A stretch of DNA of 64,000 nucleotides from Lunularia cruciata (lineage: Eukaryota; Streptophyta; Marchantiopsida; Lunulariales; Lunulariaceae), in NCBI GenBank assembly GCA_948567375.1, contig OX419756.1, forward strand, positions 34,362,333-34,426,332, written 5' to 3'. Each line of letters starts with the position of its first letter. The first letter of the stretch is position 1. The translations under genes and the position numbers were made by a program. Below the pieces are notes generated by a model that was not told the origin of the DNA, did not search any database, and worked only from the letters and a program-made list of their open reading frames with translations. Below are positions 10,901-22,800 of this stretch, piece by piece.

Positions 10901-13796
10901 CCGAAGTAGCTGGGCGAATGCCAGTACCCCTCGAACCAAGTTTCTGTTCAAAAGCTCATGAGTGCTATGGCAAACTTGGTTGCTTCCACAAGTACCACTC
11001 AAAGAAGTAACAGTACGAAGTAAGGCAACAGTTGGAACTTATGCGGGAACCAGTAAGGTCATGTGATAGTTTCTATAAAGCCGATCATAATTTGGTGGAA
11101 ATTGGAAAAAAAGGGTCAATCGAAAGTGCAGGAATAGGAATAAGCAGAAAGCCGAACTGCAGAATAATCACGAGCAAGGAAGGGATACATAATCGAGAGC
11201 ATGAGAACGGAAAGGAGTCGAGACGTACTTTGTTAATGCCTGGAAGAAAAAATCGATTAGTAGAAAAGCAAGCAAAACATAGCGGAAAGACCATATGATG
11301 CATTCAGAAGTAAAAGCCCGTTAAAACTAGTAAGCAGGGCGGAGAAAGATCATCAAAGAACAGGAAGAGGTGAGAAATATCGTGATAGTGTACATTGCAG
11401 CATGCTTTATGAACGCATGAGTCCTAAAACACTGAACACTGAAGGAAGCAGGCAGGCGGTCCTAGAAAACCTTCACGAAAGCGCTAACGACTTCATCAGT
11501 GCCTAACGCAGTGCCAAAGTAGCTGGGTGAACGCCAGTACCTCTCGTGCCGAGTTTCTGTTCAAAAGCTCATGAGTGCCAAAGCAATCATGTACCAGCAT
11601 ACATTGTTAATTGCTTTAAATGACATGAGGTTCAAAGCTCTACTCGAGTAAATGCTGGAAACCATGTTAGGATCTAAACTTGGAAAAGCTAGACCTCGGA
11701 GAAAAGATTTGAAATTGGTCAGAGAAAGAGTCTTCAAAGATTACGTAAAATACCTCGAATAGCTTCCACGGAAAGTAGAATATCCGCAAGGTGTTGCCAT
11801 CGGGCAGTAAATGAAGGTTTGAGAAGTGCCGCGGGAAAACTTATAAAAGCGACAGCCCTGGCTGTCCTTAATGTGCTCTTAAGTCGGTGCAGAAAGACCA
11901 TCATCTCCCAATCCTACACATCCATCCAGCTTCTTTTAGATTCTTCTTTCTGAGGTCGTCTGTACAGATAGATGTGAAAGGATGAAATTAGCAGTCATAC
12001 CTTCTGTTGTTGGCAATGATGCTCCTTGATTTTATTATTCGCCAATTCACTAACTCTACATGTCAATCAGAAAACCGGAAACAGACATTTTCTAGTTCCA
12101 AGTTTGAGTAGCTCACGAAAGAGTGAGTTCGCTCGATTGATTGAACATGTATGGATCATGCGATAACGGATGGAATTGCCTTCAGTCACTTACTGACATT
12201 GACAGCATACATTGTGGTGCACATAAGGATTGCAGAGCGATCCTACCGACTTGCTGCGGCACTGTCCCAGACCTGTAAATCAGAGGTTAGATAGTGTAGG
12301 TAACGTCACAACGTTGGTGAATTAGTTTTGCTGACTATGTCAAAGAGATGCTAACGCCATCAATTCCAATGCAAGCAGCAGAAATGATGACCCCGGCCAG
12401 TTAAAAACCAACCTGCTAAGGTTGGCACAAAAAGTGGCACACTTCTCTTGAAGCAGAGCAAAATTGGCTCCACCCTGGAGACTCAAGCAGTCTACACTCT
12501 CAGCATTGAACATAGCTCTCTCCAATAGCCTCCTTAGGTCAAATTTTGAATTGTAGTCTCGCACCTGCACTGCTTCTTCAAAAAATTCCGGACAAAAGTT
12601 GGTGTCAAGAATTTTATTGGTACCTCATCTCTGCTGTATTTCTGGGTTCTCAGGACCAAATTGCCCAGAAAGAGATAACTTACCAGGTTATATAACGCTC
12701 AAACCTTTCAACCACCACGACAACTGCCATAGCAAGGAAAATATGATGCTAGGTGCTCACCTGCAGAAGAAAATCGCTGCTCCAAGGGTGCCCTAAACCA
12801 TGACTGAGACAATTCTCGCTGTCGTTGCCTCCTGTCTGCAAGCTCCTGCTGCTCAACCAGATATCTCCGATACTGCCACGCGATTCTAAGGTCCTCCCCC
12901 TGATTACATGACAAGTTGTGGACAGGAATCTCCATAAGCATTAGTGAAAATCTCGGAACGAAGAAATTTCAGAAACTATACAGTTGGTCGACTGCATTTC
13001 ATAAACCCTACTGTACTGTACATCAGACTGCAGTTCCAGTTCTCACTGCAGTGAACAAAGAATTGATGTCTTTCCTGCTGTTGAAGACCTTGGAAGGGAG
13101 AAAAAAGGAGAGCTGCGTTCGACTCCAAGAAGTTGGCATAAATACTGTAGATTCAGCTTAGTAAAGCCTGACTATTTCCGGAGACAATCTGGGCACTATT
13201 CTCCCACACACTAACAACCAGTGCAAATTTCCAAGCAAAATTACAGAGAGAAACTCACCGACGTATTCTTATCTGCACTGGCTCGAGTGCTCCTGCTTTC
13301 GTCTCCAGTTGACAAACCAGGAAGTGTACCGAGAAATGATCTTGGAGATGACAGAGGGCTTGCGAAGAGAAGGGGCTGCCCGTGAGCAAGCCCTTGAGCT
13401 ATGAAGTAACGAATAAGGAGCATATGGTGAGGCGCTTCCAAATCCTCCATAACCATTACAATTCCGCCCACGGGGATACCTCCGCCTATAATCTGTAAGC
13501 CCAAGTCAAGGGAGACGAAACTCTGGAAAGACTTTGCTTTTCTTCCTATCTCAGCTAGAATTTGAAACAAATCTACCGCTCTAAATTACAAATAATTTGA
13601 CATAGCTCGCTCCATCAGAACACTCCAAATATCAATTGCATTAAGAATCACCACGTACAAGGATATGATCGAGATCGGAGAGGCCAGAAGAGACGAGAGA
13701 AACACCGTGGGGACCTGCTCTGGCGCCAATGGCTTGGACATAACCACCAGAGGAGGCTGTCTTTCTAACAAAGCTTCTTCCTCCTTTCGCTTCCAT
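1972..13796 (-). CDS. ELP4: Elongator complex protein 4 (ELP4/PAXNEB), 8 exons
   Basis: Elp4 forms the Elp4-5-6 hexameric RecA-like ring of Elongator, which modifies wobble uridines of tRNA. Exons on the minus strand: 13796-13659, 13492-13259, 12899-12761, 12569-12413, 12272-12194, 11913-11754, 2625-2534 and 2148-1972. All introns are GT-AG, phases agree, and the join gives 1176 nt, or 391 residues plus stop; plant ELP4 is usually about 350-380. Family landmarks: GLSDLDHIL near residues 39-46, the glycine-rich GGGIPVGG at 49-56 in place of a Walker A loop, [69 protein letters not shown], and a C-terminal LQQAPID followed by a Ser/Gly-rich tail ending LDF. The start ATG at 13796 opens the frame that leads into the conserved part. 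Intron 6 is about 9.1 kb, far longer than the others (140-385 bp). The exon model was made by eye, so a junction could shift by a few bases. Confidence 0.93.
2687..2703. repeat. (AT)n microsatellite
   Basis: An uninterrupted AT dinucleotide run lies just inside the 3' end of the giant ELP4 intron. A shorter interrupted run follows near 2760-2780. Confidence 0.9.
3215..3240. repeat. (TA)n microsatellite
   Basis: An uninterrupted TA dinucleotide run directly upstream of one GAACGG-hairpin repeat copy. Confidence 0.9.
5164..6309. repeat. Duplicated 1.15-kb block, copy 1
   Basis: This block matches 7595-8753 with an offset of about 2,415-2,445 bp and high identity by eye, differing by scattered substitutions and short indels. 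It starts with a GAACGG-hairpin repeat and contains one three-stem repeat and one CCGAGTTT hairpin. Confidence 0.75.
7595..8753. repeat. Duplicated 1.15-kb block, copy 2
   Basis: Second copy of the block at 5164-6309, in the same orientation. Both copies end with the same segment around GTATGGTATACAGGCCTC, so the copied unit has sharp ends and lies inside the same intron. Confidence 0.75.
9287..9312. repeat. Perfect 26-bp palindrome
   Basis: CAAACAGGGGAAG at 9287-9299 is followed immediately by its exact reverse complement at 9300-9312, centred on AAGCTT. There is no loop, so it is a perfect palindrome, possibly a target for rearrangement. It sits within the ELP4 intron 6 repeat array. Confidence 0.85.
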
Positions 13797-15596
13797 TACT
13801 TCGCACTTCTTTTACTCGGCCAAAGCTCCCTACCTCGACCTCTCTACCGCGAATACAAATTACAAGTTCACGGAATGCAACGCACCAGTTTCCCTACAGT
13901 CGCTCCTTCCAGCTTAAACCCTCTTGAAAAACTCTAGACAAATTGATAAACTGTAAATGATACCTACAGTCATTCTCCACACCTGAATGTTGTCCATGAA
14001 TAAGCAATAACAAGGAGCCAATTTGCTATCTCCCATCGCCTCAGTACGAAGTCATTCGTTTCGCTTCTGATGTGAGATGACCTCGAAATAAATAGCACTG
14101 GAGCTCATACTGTAACTATCTTTGTCTCCACAACGGTGACCTCTGTAGGAATGATACGTCTTTGTTACGGACAGGTTGTACTAAATGACAGGATACCTTT
14201 AGTTGTTTAGTGATAGCATAATCCTCGGAATGACGCCTTGGACCCAGGGTCTCATTCCTAAAGCATCTACTGCCGGGTATTGCAGTCCTTGAATAACCTT
14301 CCGATGCTTTAATTTCGGCGCGCTCTCGTGTCGTTTCTGAAGGCGGCTGTCTCTACTGTGATCAACCTAACTTCATGATCTCTTCACAAAGTATTGTGGA
14401 AGGCTAATTGAGGACCAAGTGTCAGTAGGTATACTGAGACATCATGTGCCAAAAGACGGGATGTAACGAGTCCTGCTTGTAGAGTTCTTGGTTCCGTGCT
14501 TTGCAGGATCAGCAGACTGGTCGTCGTCTGACTGCTTTGGCGAATAGCGTAAAGAAAATACGCAGAGAATTCTTTCTCGACTCCTTTTCTTGAACTCCAT
14601 TGCCGTGTAGGGGTAATGGTATATTCATTTCGGAGCTAATAAAGAGATGGCTTAAACCTCCTCAGTCAACGACGGCGATTTCGTAAAGCACTCGTCCAGC
14701 TCTGTCCAGTGTGTTCGGTTAATTGTCGCAGACACGCAGAAACCTTTCCCACACAGCAGACAGAAAACGATGAGGTTTGAGGTAAAGTAAAGAGACGGCT
14801 TCCTTAAGGAGGAACGAGAAAAAATCTGTGCGCTGAGACTTTCACTCGAGAGTTGCAGAAAAGATATCCGTAAATGACATCCACCATAAAAAGTATGTCA
14901 GACTACGAATCATCGAAATGAGGCATGATGATACGAGCATGAATGGTCCATCTTGTGGACAGCGCCAACGTGATTTATTTGAGCACACAATTACACCACA
15001 TATGCAAGTACACATTGTCAATCGTCCTGACTGGAAGAAAGGTAGAATGTTCTTGACGTGAGGACCCTAACTAGAATGACCGCCAGCACTTTGACGACGA
15101 GCATTTAATCTATGAAGCTCAACATTCCTTTGATATTTGAACTTCCACAAAAATTTGACTGACTATTAATCTCCATTTTCACATTTTTTCTGAGAAAATC
15201 GTATCCACCTCAACCTCTGCTTCCAGAGCAGAGGGTGGCGGAGCGCACCACTGCAAAGGAGTAGTACACTTTGCACTCCAGAAACATATCAACCCCAGCC
15301 GGTGAGGGCTTATGCTGATTCGGACCCCTAGCTTGCAACATTCCCATAACTCAAACCTCGAACTTCCAGCGTCTTGAGCTTCCCTTACAGAACTGATCAA
15401 ACTATTAACCTGCCCTACTTGTAGTAGCTTTGGCCACAAGGACAATCAGACAACGATCCAATGTAAATTTCTTCAACATTATGTCATGACTGTCTTGCTG
15501 GAAGTGAGATTCGGTTCCTTGCATCAGCAGTACCAGCAGTTGCATTGACCGTACATGTGCTAAACCATCTCCGCAATTGCATGGCCAAGCGATGCG
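13797..15596. other. Intergenic region between the PqaA-type gene and ELP4
   Basis: Both neighbouring genes are on the minus strand, so this 1.8 kb should hold the 3' untranslated region of the hydrolase gene on its right and the promoter and 5' leader of ELP4 on its left. No conserved domain, RNA gene or transposon was recognised and no convincing TATA box was chosen. Confidence 0.5.
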
Positions 15597-18500
15597 TCAC
15601 ACCAGTGTACCCCTGCAATTCGTTCCTTCACAGTCTCCATAAGGGAAATAATTCGGAACAATAACAGCTGGTGTAGTGAAGACAAACGGCGTAAGCGGCG
15701 TCGGACCCGCAAATCTCAACTCTACGAAAAATGCCCCAAAGCCCTCCTGCAGCGTCCCAAGAGAGAGAATATCATTAGGCACTCCTGATAGCAGCAGGTT
15801 GCTGGACGACCAACAACAGAATTCCGGGGCAAAACTAAAAGGCTAACAATGTAATGATCTTTACCTTGGGAGTGCTTAGAGATGCATAGTAGTTTGTCAT
15901 GCCATCTTCGTCTCCCAAATCGGTAGGTTTAAGCGTGCGACTCTTAAAGTACACCGGTTTGATACACATGTTTTTCACCACCACTGTCGGGCTGCAGCAA
16001 AGAGAAGCGACGTTCAAGAGTGGAATTGAAAACTAATTACATTCCGAACCGTCAATGAGGCTAAAAATTGGATGCACGACGTGGAGTGGAGGTCTAGCAC
16101 TTACCACTTCCCGGTATCTAGTGAAAACCATCGGAAATCTCTTCCTTTCGTTCCCTCGTATGTATACGCATGCCACATAACGATTTTCTCAGGTTTCTCC
16201 GTTGTTCCAATCTCAATAATTCCCGCATCTCGATGAAGATTATACCAGTACTTTGGACGGCTACCAAACCCCGGTCTTCGCTCCTCACTGACACCTGAAT
16301 CCCGCATCTCCTCCATGCCGCAGTCTCTGGGTTCATGTAAGAGCTCTGAACCCGGCATCTGAATTAAAGCTGCTTTCCCTAGGTTTGCGTTCTCAGAGAC
16401 GTGGTCTAGCTCGTAGGTCTCAACAATGCTGAGGAAAAAGGCCTCAATTCCAGTCAAAAGCTGCATTTGGAAAAAACATCGTGTTAAATGCCTGTATACC
16501 ACCACACAGAGGGGGGCGACTGTAGAACTCTTGCAAAATAAGAGATAAAATCCTTAACCCTAGTGCATTAAGAATTTTCAGACCGAATGTACAGACGACA
16601 ATTGCATGGAAGATTCTTTTAACACTGGTTGCGATTCTGAGCAAACGAGAATTCAAAAAGTCACTACCTTATATAAGCCAGTAGTTAGAGAGTGTTCAGC
16701 GTTCGACAAAATCAGAGTGTGCTTCTCGCCGGGTAGCTCATCCCAAAAGAACACACTGCACAGTGGGGGCCCAAGAGTTACATTGTGGCACCAAATTCGT
16801 GTACAACCTATTAAGTGGCGTGGTCACCTCCGATGAATGACTAGGGAAGTACATCTCTGCATGGGACGCTGTCTAGCCAGTCGTGCCATTATCGTAGTAC
16901 CTACTCTTCCTTCCTGTATCACAACTTCTCACCCCAATGTTTTGCATTTGTAGAACTCACTACACATCCTAATACCCTTGTTTCCTTGTCTATAATGACT
17001 CTCGGGTCAAGCCCACCAGTTCAATCTCCTCTCCAACCAATCCATCGAAGGGGGTAACACTGACGAGAAAGGCCTGTGCGGGTGGAAAATGAATAGAAAA
17101 TGGTATGCGAATGGGACAACAAAGCAGGGCGAGCTGGGCATTACCTGTCATCAAGCAGGAAGAACTCGTCGTTCGAAGTGGTTATCATCAGTTTCGGAAT
17201 CGAAAGACGATCTCTGTAGACGTAAGGATCAACGAGATCCTGCAGTCAGACACGGCTCTTGGTTAGAACAAACCATTCACGCCTGCCTTGCCACAGCCGT
17301 TATGTATAATGGGCTGAGTTTCCGCTTGAAAGCATTGATTTGTGACGAAAATTCACGAGAAGTTGCAGTGAAGACCATTCTGACCATTCCAGCTCATAGA
17401 AATAGAGGTGGAGAAGGTACCATGAGTTTCTTAAATTCAGGCGAATCCAACCTGCCAGTAATATTGGCATCGTAGTACGGCTTGAAGGCGACGGGCCAGC
17501 CTCCTAGGGATTTGTAGAAATGATGCAAGTTGGGCACCATATTCAACGCGTCCATAACAACAGGAATTATCCCGACAACTCTCTGCGATCCGAACACGCC
17601 ATCCCATAACCCGAGTAAGAATCACCAAATCATTTTGGAACTAAAATACTGGACCGACACCTTGAGCATTTGGCCCTTTGGAACAAATCCTTCAACAATG
17701 CCGCCGATCCGATACAACGTGCAGTCTGGACTTCGAAGACCGGGAGGGCAGGTTGCACATCCTGTCCCCAACATTATTCCTTAGAAAAAGTATTGGAGTG
17801 GACAATCGACATATACCTCATCGACCGCAGCAGTAGTCCATGCCGTCCAGCCCCGTTTGCTGGCTCCTGTTACAACGAAGTTGTCGACCTGCACTTATTA
17901 ACAAAGATGAGTGTTTGGATCGAGGCTCTCTGAGCGTGGAATTCTACGAAGCAAAAAAAAGCGGACACCAAGTTGGAAAGGAAAACGGGCCGACTCTTTA
18001 GGTACAGTAACTATTGCCTTCTACTGTAAACGGTTGGGTGGTCTTCTCATAGGGATCTACATCCGATCAACTACACGGTGTGCCTCTGTTTCCTCTTGTC
18101 TATACTCGGCAGTCCATGTGATGGAGAGTGATGTCTTACAATAATTACCGGCAGTACTCGGAGACTACTTCATCTGAAGTCTGAAAAAGGGCTTAGTATT
18201 CGGAGCGTGCGGCGCACAGCAACTTCTACCATGCCGCTACTTCACTTCATTGGATCAAAACTCAAGAAGGATGGCTCATTCTGAAATTTCACCTGAATTT
18301 TCATTGTCTCCGCTGCGTATGCCTGGACAGTGTCCAATGCCCGTACGACCGCTTTGGTCATAGGGAGTCGTAATGCCCAGTCACTGTTATCTGGATTGTC
18401 AAGATAAAACGACCATGTATCTGCATCCCCAAACAATGTCATAAAGAGAACTTGAAGGACAGATTCGAGGAGGGTTCGACAGATCAAGTGGCACGCCCTG

Positions 18501-20189
18501 AGAACCTTATCATTGACGAACGCTGGCATCTACGTCTAATAACACGACGCAGTGGGAGGACTGTTCCTCATAGTGAACATCGATTGGGCAGCGGATGTTT
18601 TCGGAGACATTACATGCAATGAGCTCATCCTCCGAACGAGAGCGTCGAGGGCTCTCGGAAGCGAATGAACAAGGCTGATTCGGGACTTGATAGAGGACAA
18701 TGGCCAAGGTCCCTGTCTTCACTGCCACCCTGACCCACCCAAGAAATCAATCTCAGATTGTCCTGAAATCAGTTGGTTCTACCTGCATCTGGTGAATCAA
18801 ACGGCTCCTCACTTCTTTCAACACTACGCGTTACGCAAGTTCTTTACTGCAATTCAGTCTGATCATGTAAAGAAGACAACTTGCCAGACGAATCAGTCGT
18901 TTCGAATAAAAAATCACAAGCGACAGTATGTCCCAGAAAATTTACGCTAAGGTGGAGCCGCGGTGGAAATCCGCATTTTCTTAGACAATGCAGCAGAGCT
19001 ATACTGAGACTACACCCAACGCCGATGCGCGCAGAGTGCATCAAAGAAGTTCAATCCGCGCATCTCGTCCATAACCACCCATCCCCTAGCACCCTGAGAG
19101 TTCCTAGAATACAGCGACTGCGACTGCGACTGCCCTAGACTTTGGCAATTGAGTAAGAGGAGGGACGTGGTTTGTCAAAAAGCGTACGTCGCAGCAAGAA
19201 TCAAGAGCTCATCAGATGCCGAAGGCCCCACGCCGTTGTTGCTTCCATCTCCGATCACAAGAAGTGCTGTCTTTGTATGTTTATAATTGCACGGTTTCTG
19301 TGTCATTAAGAGGCGATTGTAAGTCCTAGTGACATGAACCGGAATAAGTCAAGATCTTATCTTCTCCGACAAAACGCAAATACGAGATTGCAGGCACATT
19401 GCTACAAGCATGTAAAATCGTCGTCATCGTTCAAAACAGAGCAGTTTAAACGGCCTACAGTTCACTCGACAAGGGGAGAAGGTCTGAAATACTCGACATA
19501 AAATTCAAAATTCCGATGGTTGGGCGAGTTACGACTTGTTAGACAGCAGTTGATTCCATAGATGAACGACAGTCTTAATATAGCTATGCGATGCCCCCTC
19601 CAAGTTTCCAATGAGAGCACTCCACTAACGTAGAAAGGCCCGACATTTGCATGATGCATGATGATGTGTGCCAGTTCAATAACGGAAAAGCTCGGGAGTT
19701 ACCACAATGACAATGTCATGGGTCCAGATTGGACAATCCACATCTGCAGACGAAAGCCACGCCTGGCTCGTCATATTCAGCACGAATCCTTCCCATTTCT
19801 CCCACGGGACAGCTCCCGTGACTCTCTTACCAGTGTCATGCCATCTGTGCGGGGGCACTCACACAGAGCTAGAATTATAATTCGTTCCATACCATCTTAA
19901 AAAGATCTCTCGTAAACGACTGGGTGACTCCCAGTAAATCCAGGTAACCTACCTTTCGTGATTTTCGAATCTCTCTTTCATGTCTCGCTTAACCACATAG
20001 TCCCTGAAAAGGTTCACAGTAGCAGATTCACGCAATACATGCTACATGCACACACCTGTAATGCGGATCCGGTTTGCCCACGTAATCGTCAAGGGGTGTT
20101 CCTCTTGCACTCAAGGGGGCCCTGGCACAGACAATCAGTAACGACAAAGCTATGGCAGCACCGAAACATTGCTGCACCATGGAGTTCAT
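15597..20189 (-). CDS. PhoPQ-activated pathogenicity-related (PqaA-type) secreted alpha/beta hydrolase, 12 exons
   Basis: Exons on the minus strand: 20189-20056, 19844-19703, 19297-19188, 18729-18614, 18420-18293, 17888-17817, 17582-17421, 17239-17145, 16755-16668, 16460-16105, 15991-15865, 15746-15597. All introns are GT-AG, phases agree, and the join is 1680 nt (559 residues). Residues 1-30 look like a cleaved signal peptide. Family landmarks in order: [44 protein letters not shown] with a downstream [72 protein letters not shown] and NAEHS. A catalytic triad Ser220, Asp312 and His341 is inferred. The C-terminal beta domain ends with GAFFVELRF and [11 protein letters not shown]. An in-frame ATG at 20234 could extend the protein by 15 residues, but the inner ATG gives the better signal peptide. 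The family (PF10142-like) is known from bacteria and some protists; its substrate is unknown. Confidence 0.9.
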
Positions 20190-22800
20190 CGCGCACAACT
20201 TCCCCTGCTTATATCCCACACCAACCAACCCCACCGATATGATTACTCACTTGTACGCGATGACGGAGATCAATAACCCCCGGAGGACAATGGGCCTGCT
20301 CTCGAGAAAACAGGCCAAGATCTTGTCATTGAGAACGAATCGCATCGTCCTCCAGGGGCTAACACGAAAATACGGAACGGGAACGTCAAACTCAAAATAT
20401 TGCGCCTTTCAAGCCCGTTCCTCCCTCTTCAAAAGCCTGTCATGCCATCTTCAACTCCATCATAGGTTCATCATCCTTCTGCTCATGCACGAACACACAG
20501 ATTGCACAATCATCTACTCCATTATCACCTCCCCACCCCTCCCTCAAACAATCCAACTTCCCACCCGCTCCTCCTCGTCCCCGACTCCCGCGCCACTCCG
20601 CTTCCGCGCTTCTCTCTCTCACCCTGCCACATCCCACCCTCGATTTCCTCACTCATCTTCAGGCCCGAATTTTCTCCCCGATAATTCCTGGAATTACCCG
20701 AGATTTATCCAGCCCCGCGGGACCGTCCAAACCCTAATCCGTGTATCCAGTCTCCCTCGACAGTGGTACCCAGCTCACCACCCCATGTTATACGCCATGC
20801 TCTGCTCGCCGCATTGATGATCAGACCACGCCCTAGTTAATAGTACCACCCCCGGTGTCTTGTCCTGTCCACTGCGAGCGAAAATTCACACCTTTCGGCT
20901 TCGGTCGCTCTCGTCGAGTTTATGGGGCCGCTCTGCTTGACCGCGGTGTAACCCTGGGTTAACCCAGCTCACGACATACGGTCGAGGGGCTAGATTTGGT
21001 CGCGGGCGCCTCTCGCCATTGTGCGCGCGCCACGGCGCCCCCATCGCATTTAGCCGGTCGATCGCCGTCATGACGGATTCCCGATTTCGCATTGATGCGT
21101 GTCAGACTTGACCCCTCCGTCCCCGCAGATCTACGTAACGCCGTTTTTTTTCCGCAAGTTTTGCTGGTGGGACAGGCGCAGTTCTCCCCACAAAAGTCCA
21201 CTGCGTGCCTTTCGATAGTGACCTGTTCCCACCGAGTACTCCAAACAACGTGTGTTGCTCGATGAACTCCTGTCGGTGTAACTTCCCTTATCTCTCCCAA
21301 CATGCGGATCCCTCTGGGGTGAAATCTCTTCCGCGCAACGGGGAAAAGCAGACCATCACCCAACAATTATTGGGCTATTAGTGCTACTGCATACGAACAA
21401 ATCGCAGATCAGCAGCAGCTGCTGCTGTAGCACGTCAGATTATGCAGTCGGTGTCGCAGTAGTTGTGGGCTCTTCCCTTATTATAAGATATTCAGAGTTT
21501 TTATCATTTTGCTCGTCTTCGTGGAGAAATGGAGGAGAGGAGAGCCCAACAAAGAGACAAATGAGGCGAACTACAACTTTGACTGCATCATTGTTTAATG
21601 GTTCTTCGCTTTCGGAGTAAATCATTTCTAGCAAACGCTATTATTGCATCTTGATTGAGCTCGTATTATTGAATTGAATAGTGCATGTAAGACACATACA
21701 TCGTTCTTGCTGCTATCCTAAGCCCAAATTCTCTCTCTTCCTTCTCTCCTTCCTTTCGCTTCAGATCTCGACCGCTGCTTCGAGACGCGAGGTATATTGT
21801 TATTATAATGGGAATATTTAAGAGTTTTCCTCATGCCCTTTTCTACAGTATCCGAGCGGAGAATGAGTGGTAAGTAAGTACAAAAACAACGAGAGGGGAG
21901 GAGTCAGTAGTGCCTATGAGGATATCACAACATACTCTAGGGTTGCCAATAAAGTCCATGCTAAGAAGGGGAGGTTTCCAACAAAGAATTTCATTTTTCC
22001 AAGGCACTTGAGTGCAAGGGTCTTTGACCGGCGAAATGATTTTCCAACATGTTGTTGCCTTGACGATTAATCTTGGTGTGACAAGATGTGGCGTTTGTCC
22101 ATGGAATGGACGGGAGCCAGAAAGGTGGATAAGAATGTTGGGTGCATCATAAGCCAACAGCAGTATCCCCTGGTTCTTTAGTTTTAACTGTGTCATGATT
22201 TCAAATATCCTAAATTGCTATCATATCCTCCTACCAAATATAATAAACCAAGTACAAGACCAGATATAAATCGACCAAAAATGATCACGCATGTAAAGAA
22301 AGGAGCAATTATCCTCCCGCCTATGTACACTCACACATCATGAGCAGAGACAAATGTTTATCAACGGGGGATCGTATCTCCAGTGCATGTGATGATTCAT
22401 TCGCTCCTCGTTCCTTCATATCTTCGTGTCCAGAAGAAGCTCGACAGGACCACCAAGATTGAAATATTTCATGATTAGCTGCATCATAGAGGGCTCATAG
22501 CGAACCACGGAACTTCTTGGTGGCCTCTCCGGTATCATATGCAGCCTTGGAGAGCACTAAACACTTCGAGAGCAAGCTCGATGAAGTAGGTGGATGGATG
22601 GGACGCAACGGACCAGGACCATGAATATTTGATATGGCGATCTCTTGGTTTAATGGCAGGTACATGATAATAGCCATTGAAAAAGCACGCTAATGTTAGA
22701 GCCTTTATATTCGGCTGCCCTCGAGACATTAGATTTGATGGGGTTTAATACCCTATTGAAGTCTTTTCCACTTGGCATCTGGAAATCCAGACAATAATGG
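20190..22800. other. Promoter-side intergenic DNA without a recognised gene
   Basis: This region lies upstream of the PqaA-type gene. The part from about 20.4 to 21.4 kb is GC-rich with many CpG sites, as expected of a promoter or unmethylated island; beyond 21.5 kb the sequence becomes AT-rich. Open frames such as 20152-20817 (+) and 20959-21366 (-) have low-complexity or arginine-rich translations and no family resemblance. A perfect CAG/CTG palindrome of 18 bp lies near 21411-21428. Confidence 0.4.

Larger units (their letters stand above)
4188..11590. repeat. Structured repeat family with covarying stems, about 7 copies
   Basis: A unit of about 200-240 bp recurs with its left part near 4188, 5660, 7345, 8080, 9335, 10395 and 11375. 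The left half has an outer pair AGGACT/AGTCCT enclosing GATAT/ATATC and a 6-bp stem around the loop CTATGGA. That 6-bp stem is CAAGCG/CGCTTG in the 8.1-kb copy but CATGTG/CACATG in the 10.4-kb copy, a compensated change. The right half carries ACCGAGTTT paired with AAACTCGGT about 28 bases later; the 10.9-kb copy instead has AACCAAGTTT/AAACTTGGTT, again compensated. This suggests a conserved RNA or cruciform structure. The family is not recognised. Confidence 0.55.
2626..11753 (-). repeat. Repeat-filled giant intron 6 of ELP4 (9,128 bp)
   Basis: The intron runs from donor GTATTTTACG after exon 6 to an acceptor ending CCGCAG before exon 7. Nearly all of it is made of several short repeat families that recur 7-11 times, all in one orientation: a GAACGG hairpin repeat, a three-stem repeat around the CTATGGA loop, a CCGAGTTT hairpin repeat, and a 1.15-kb duplicated block. 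No retrotransposon coding domain is seen. It may be a satellite-like or non-autonomous element array that grew inside the intron. Confidence 0.75.

Noticed and set aside
4188..11430. Hammerhead-type self-cleaving ribozyme in the structured repeat
   Set aside because: The ATGAGTCC and GAAAC pieces are reminiscent, but the CUGAUGA and GAAA core is not in the right order on either strand.
15597..20189. Bacterial contamination
   Set aside because: Eleven GT-AG introns with consistent phases interrupt the gene.
20152..20817. Open frame of 221 residues on the plus strand
   Set aside because: It overlaps exon 1 of the PqaA-type gene in antisense, is rich in Ser, Pro and His from a pyrimidine-rich tract, and shows no family features.
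20959..21366. Open frame of 135 residues on the minus strand
   Set aside because: It lies in GC-rich promoter-side DNA where long frames are common by chance; no domain is visible and it has no link to the neighbouring exons.
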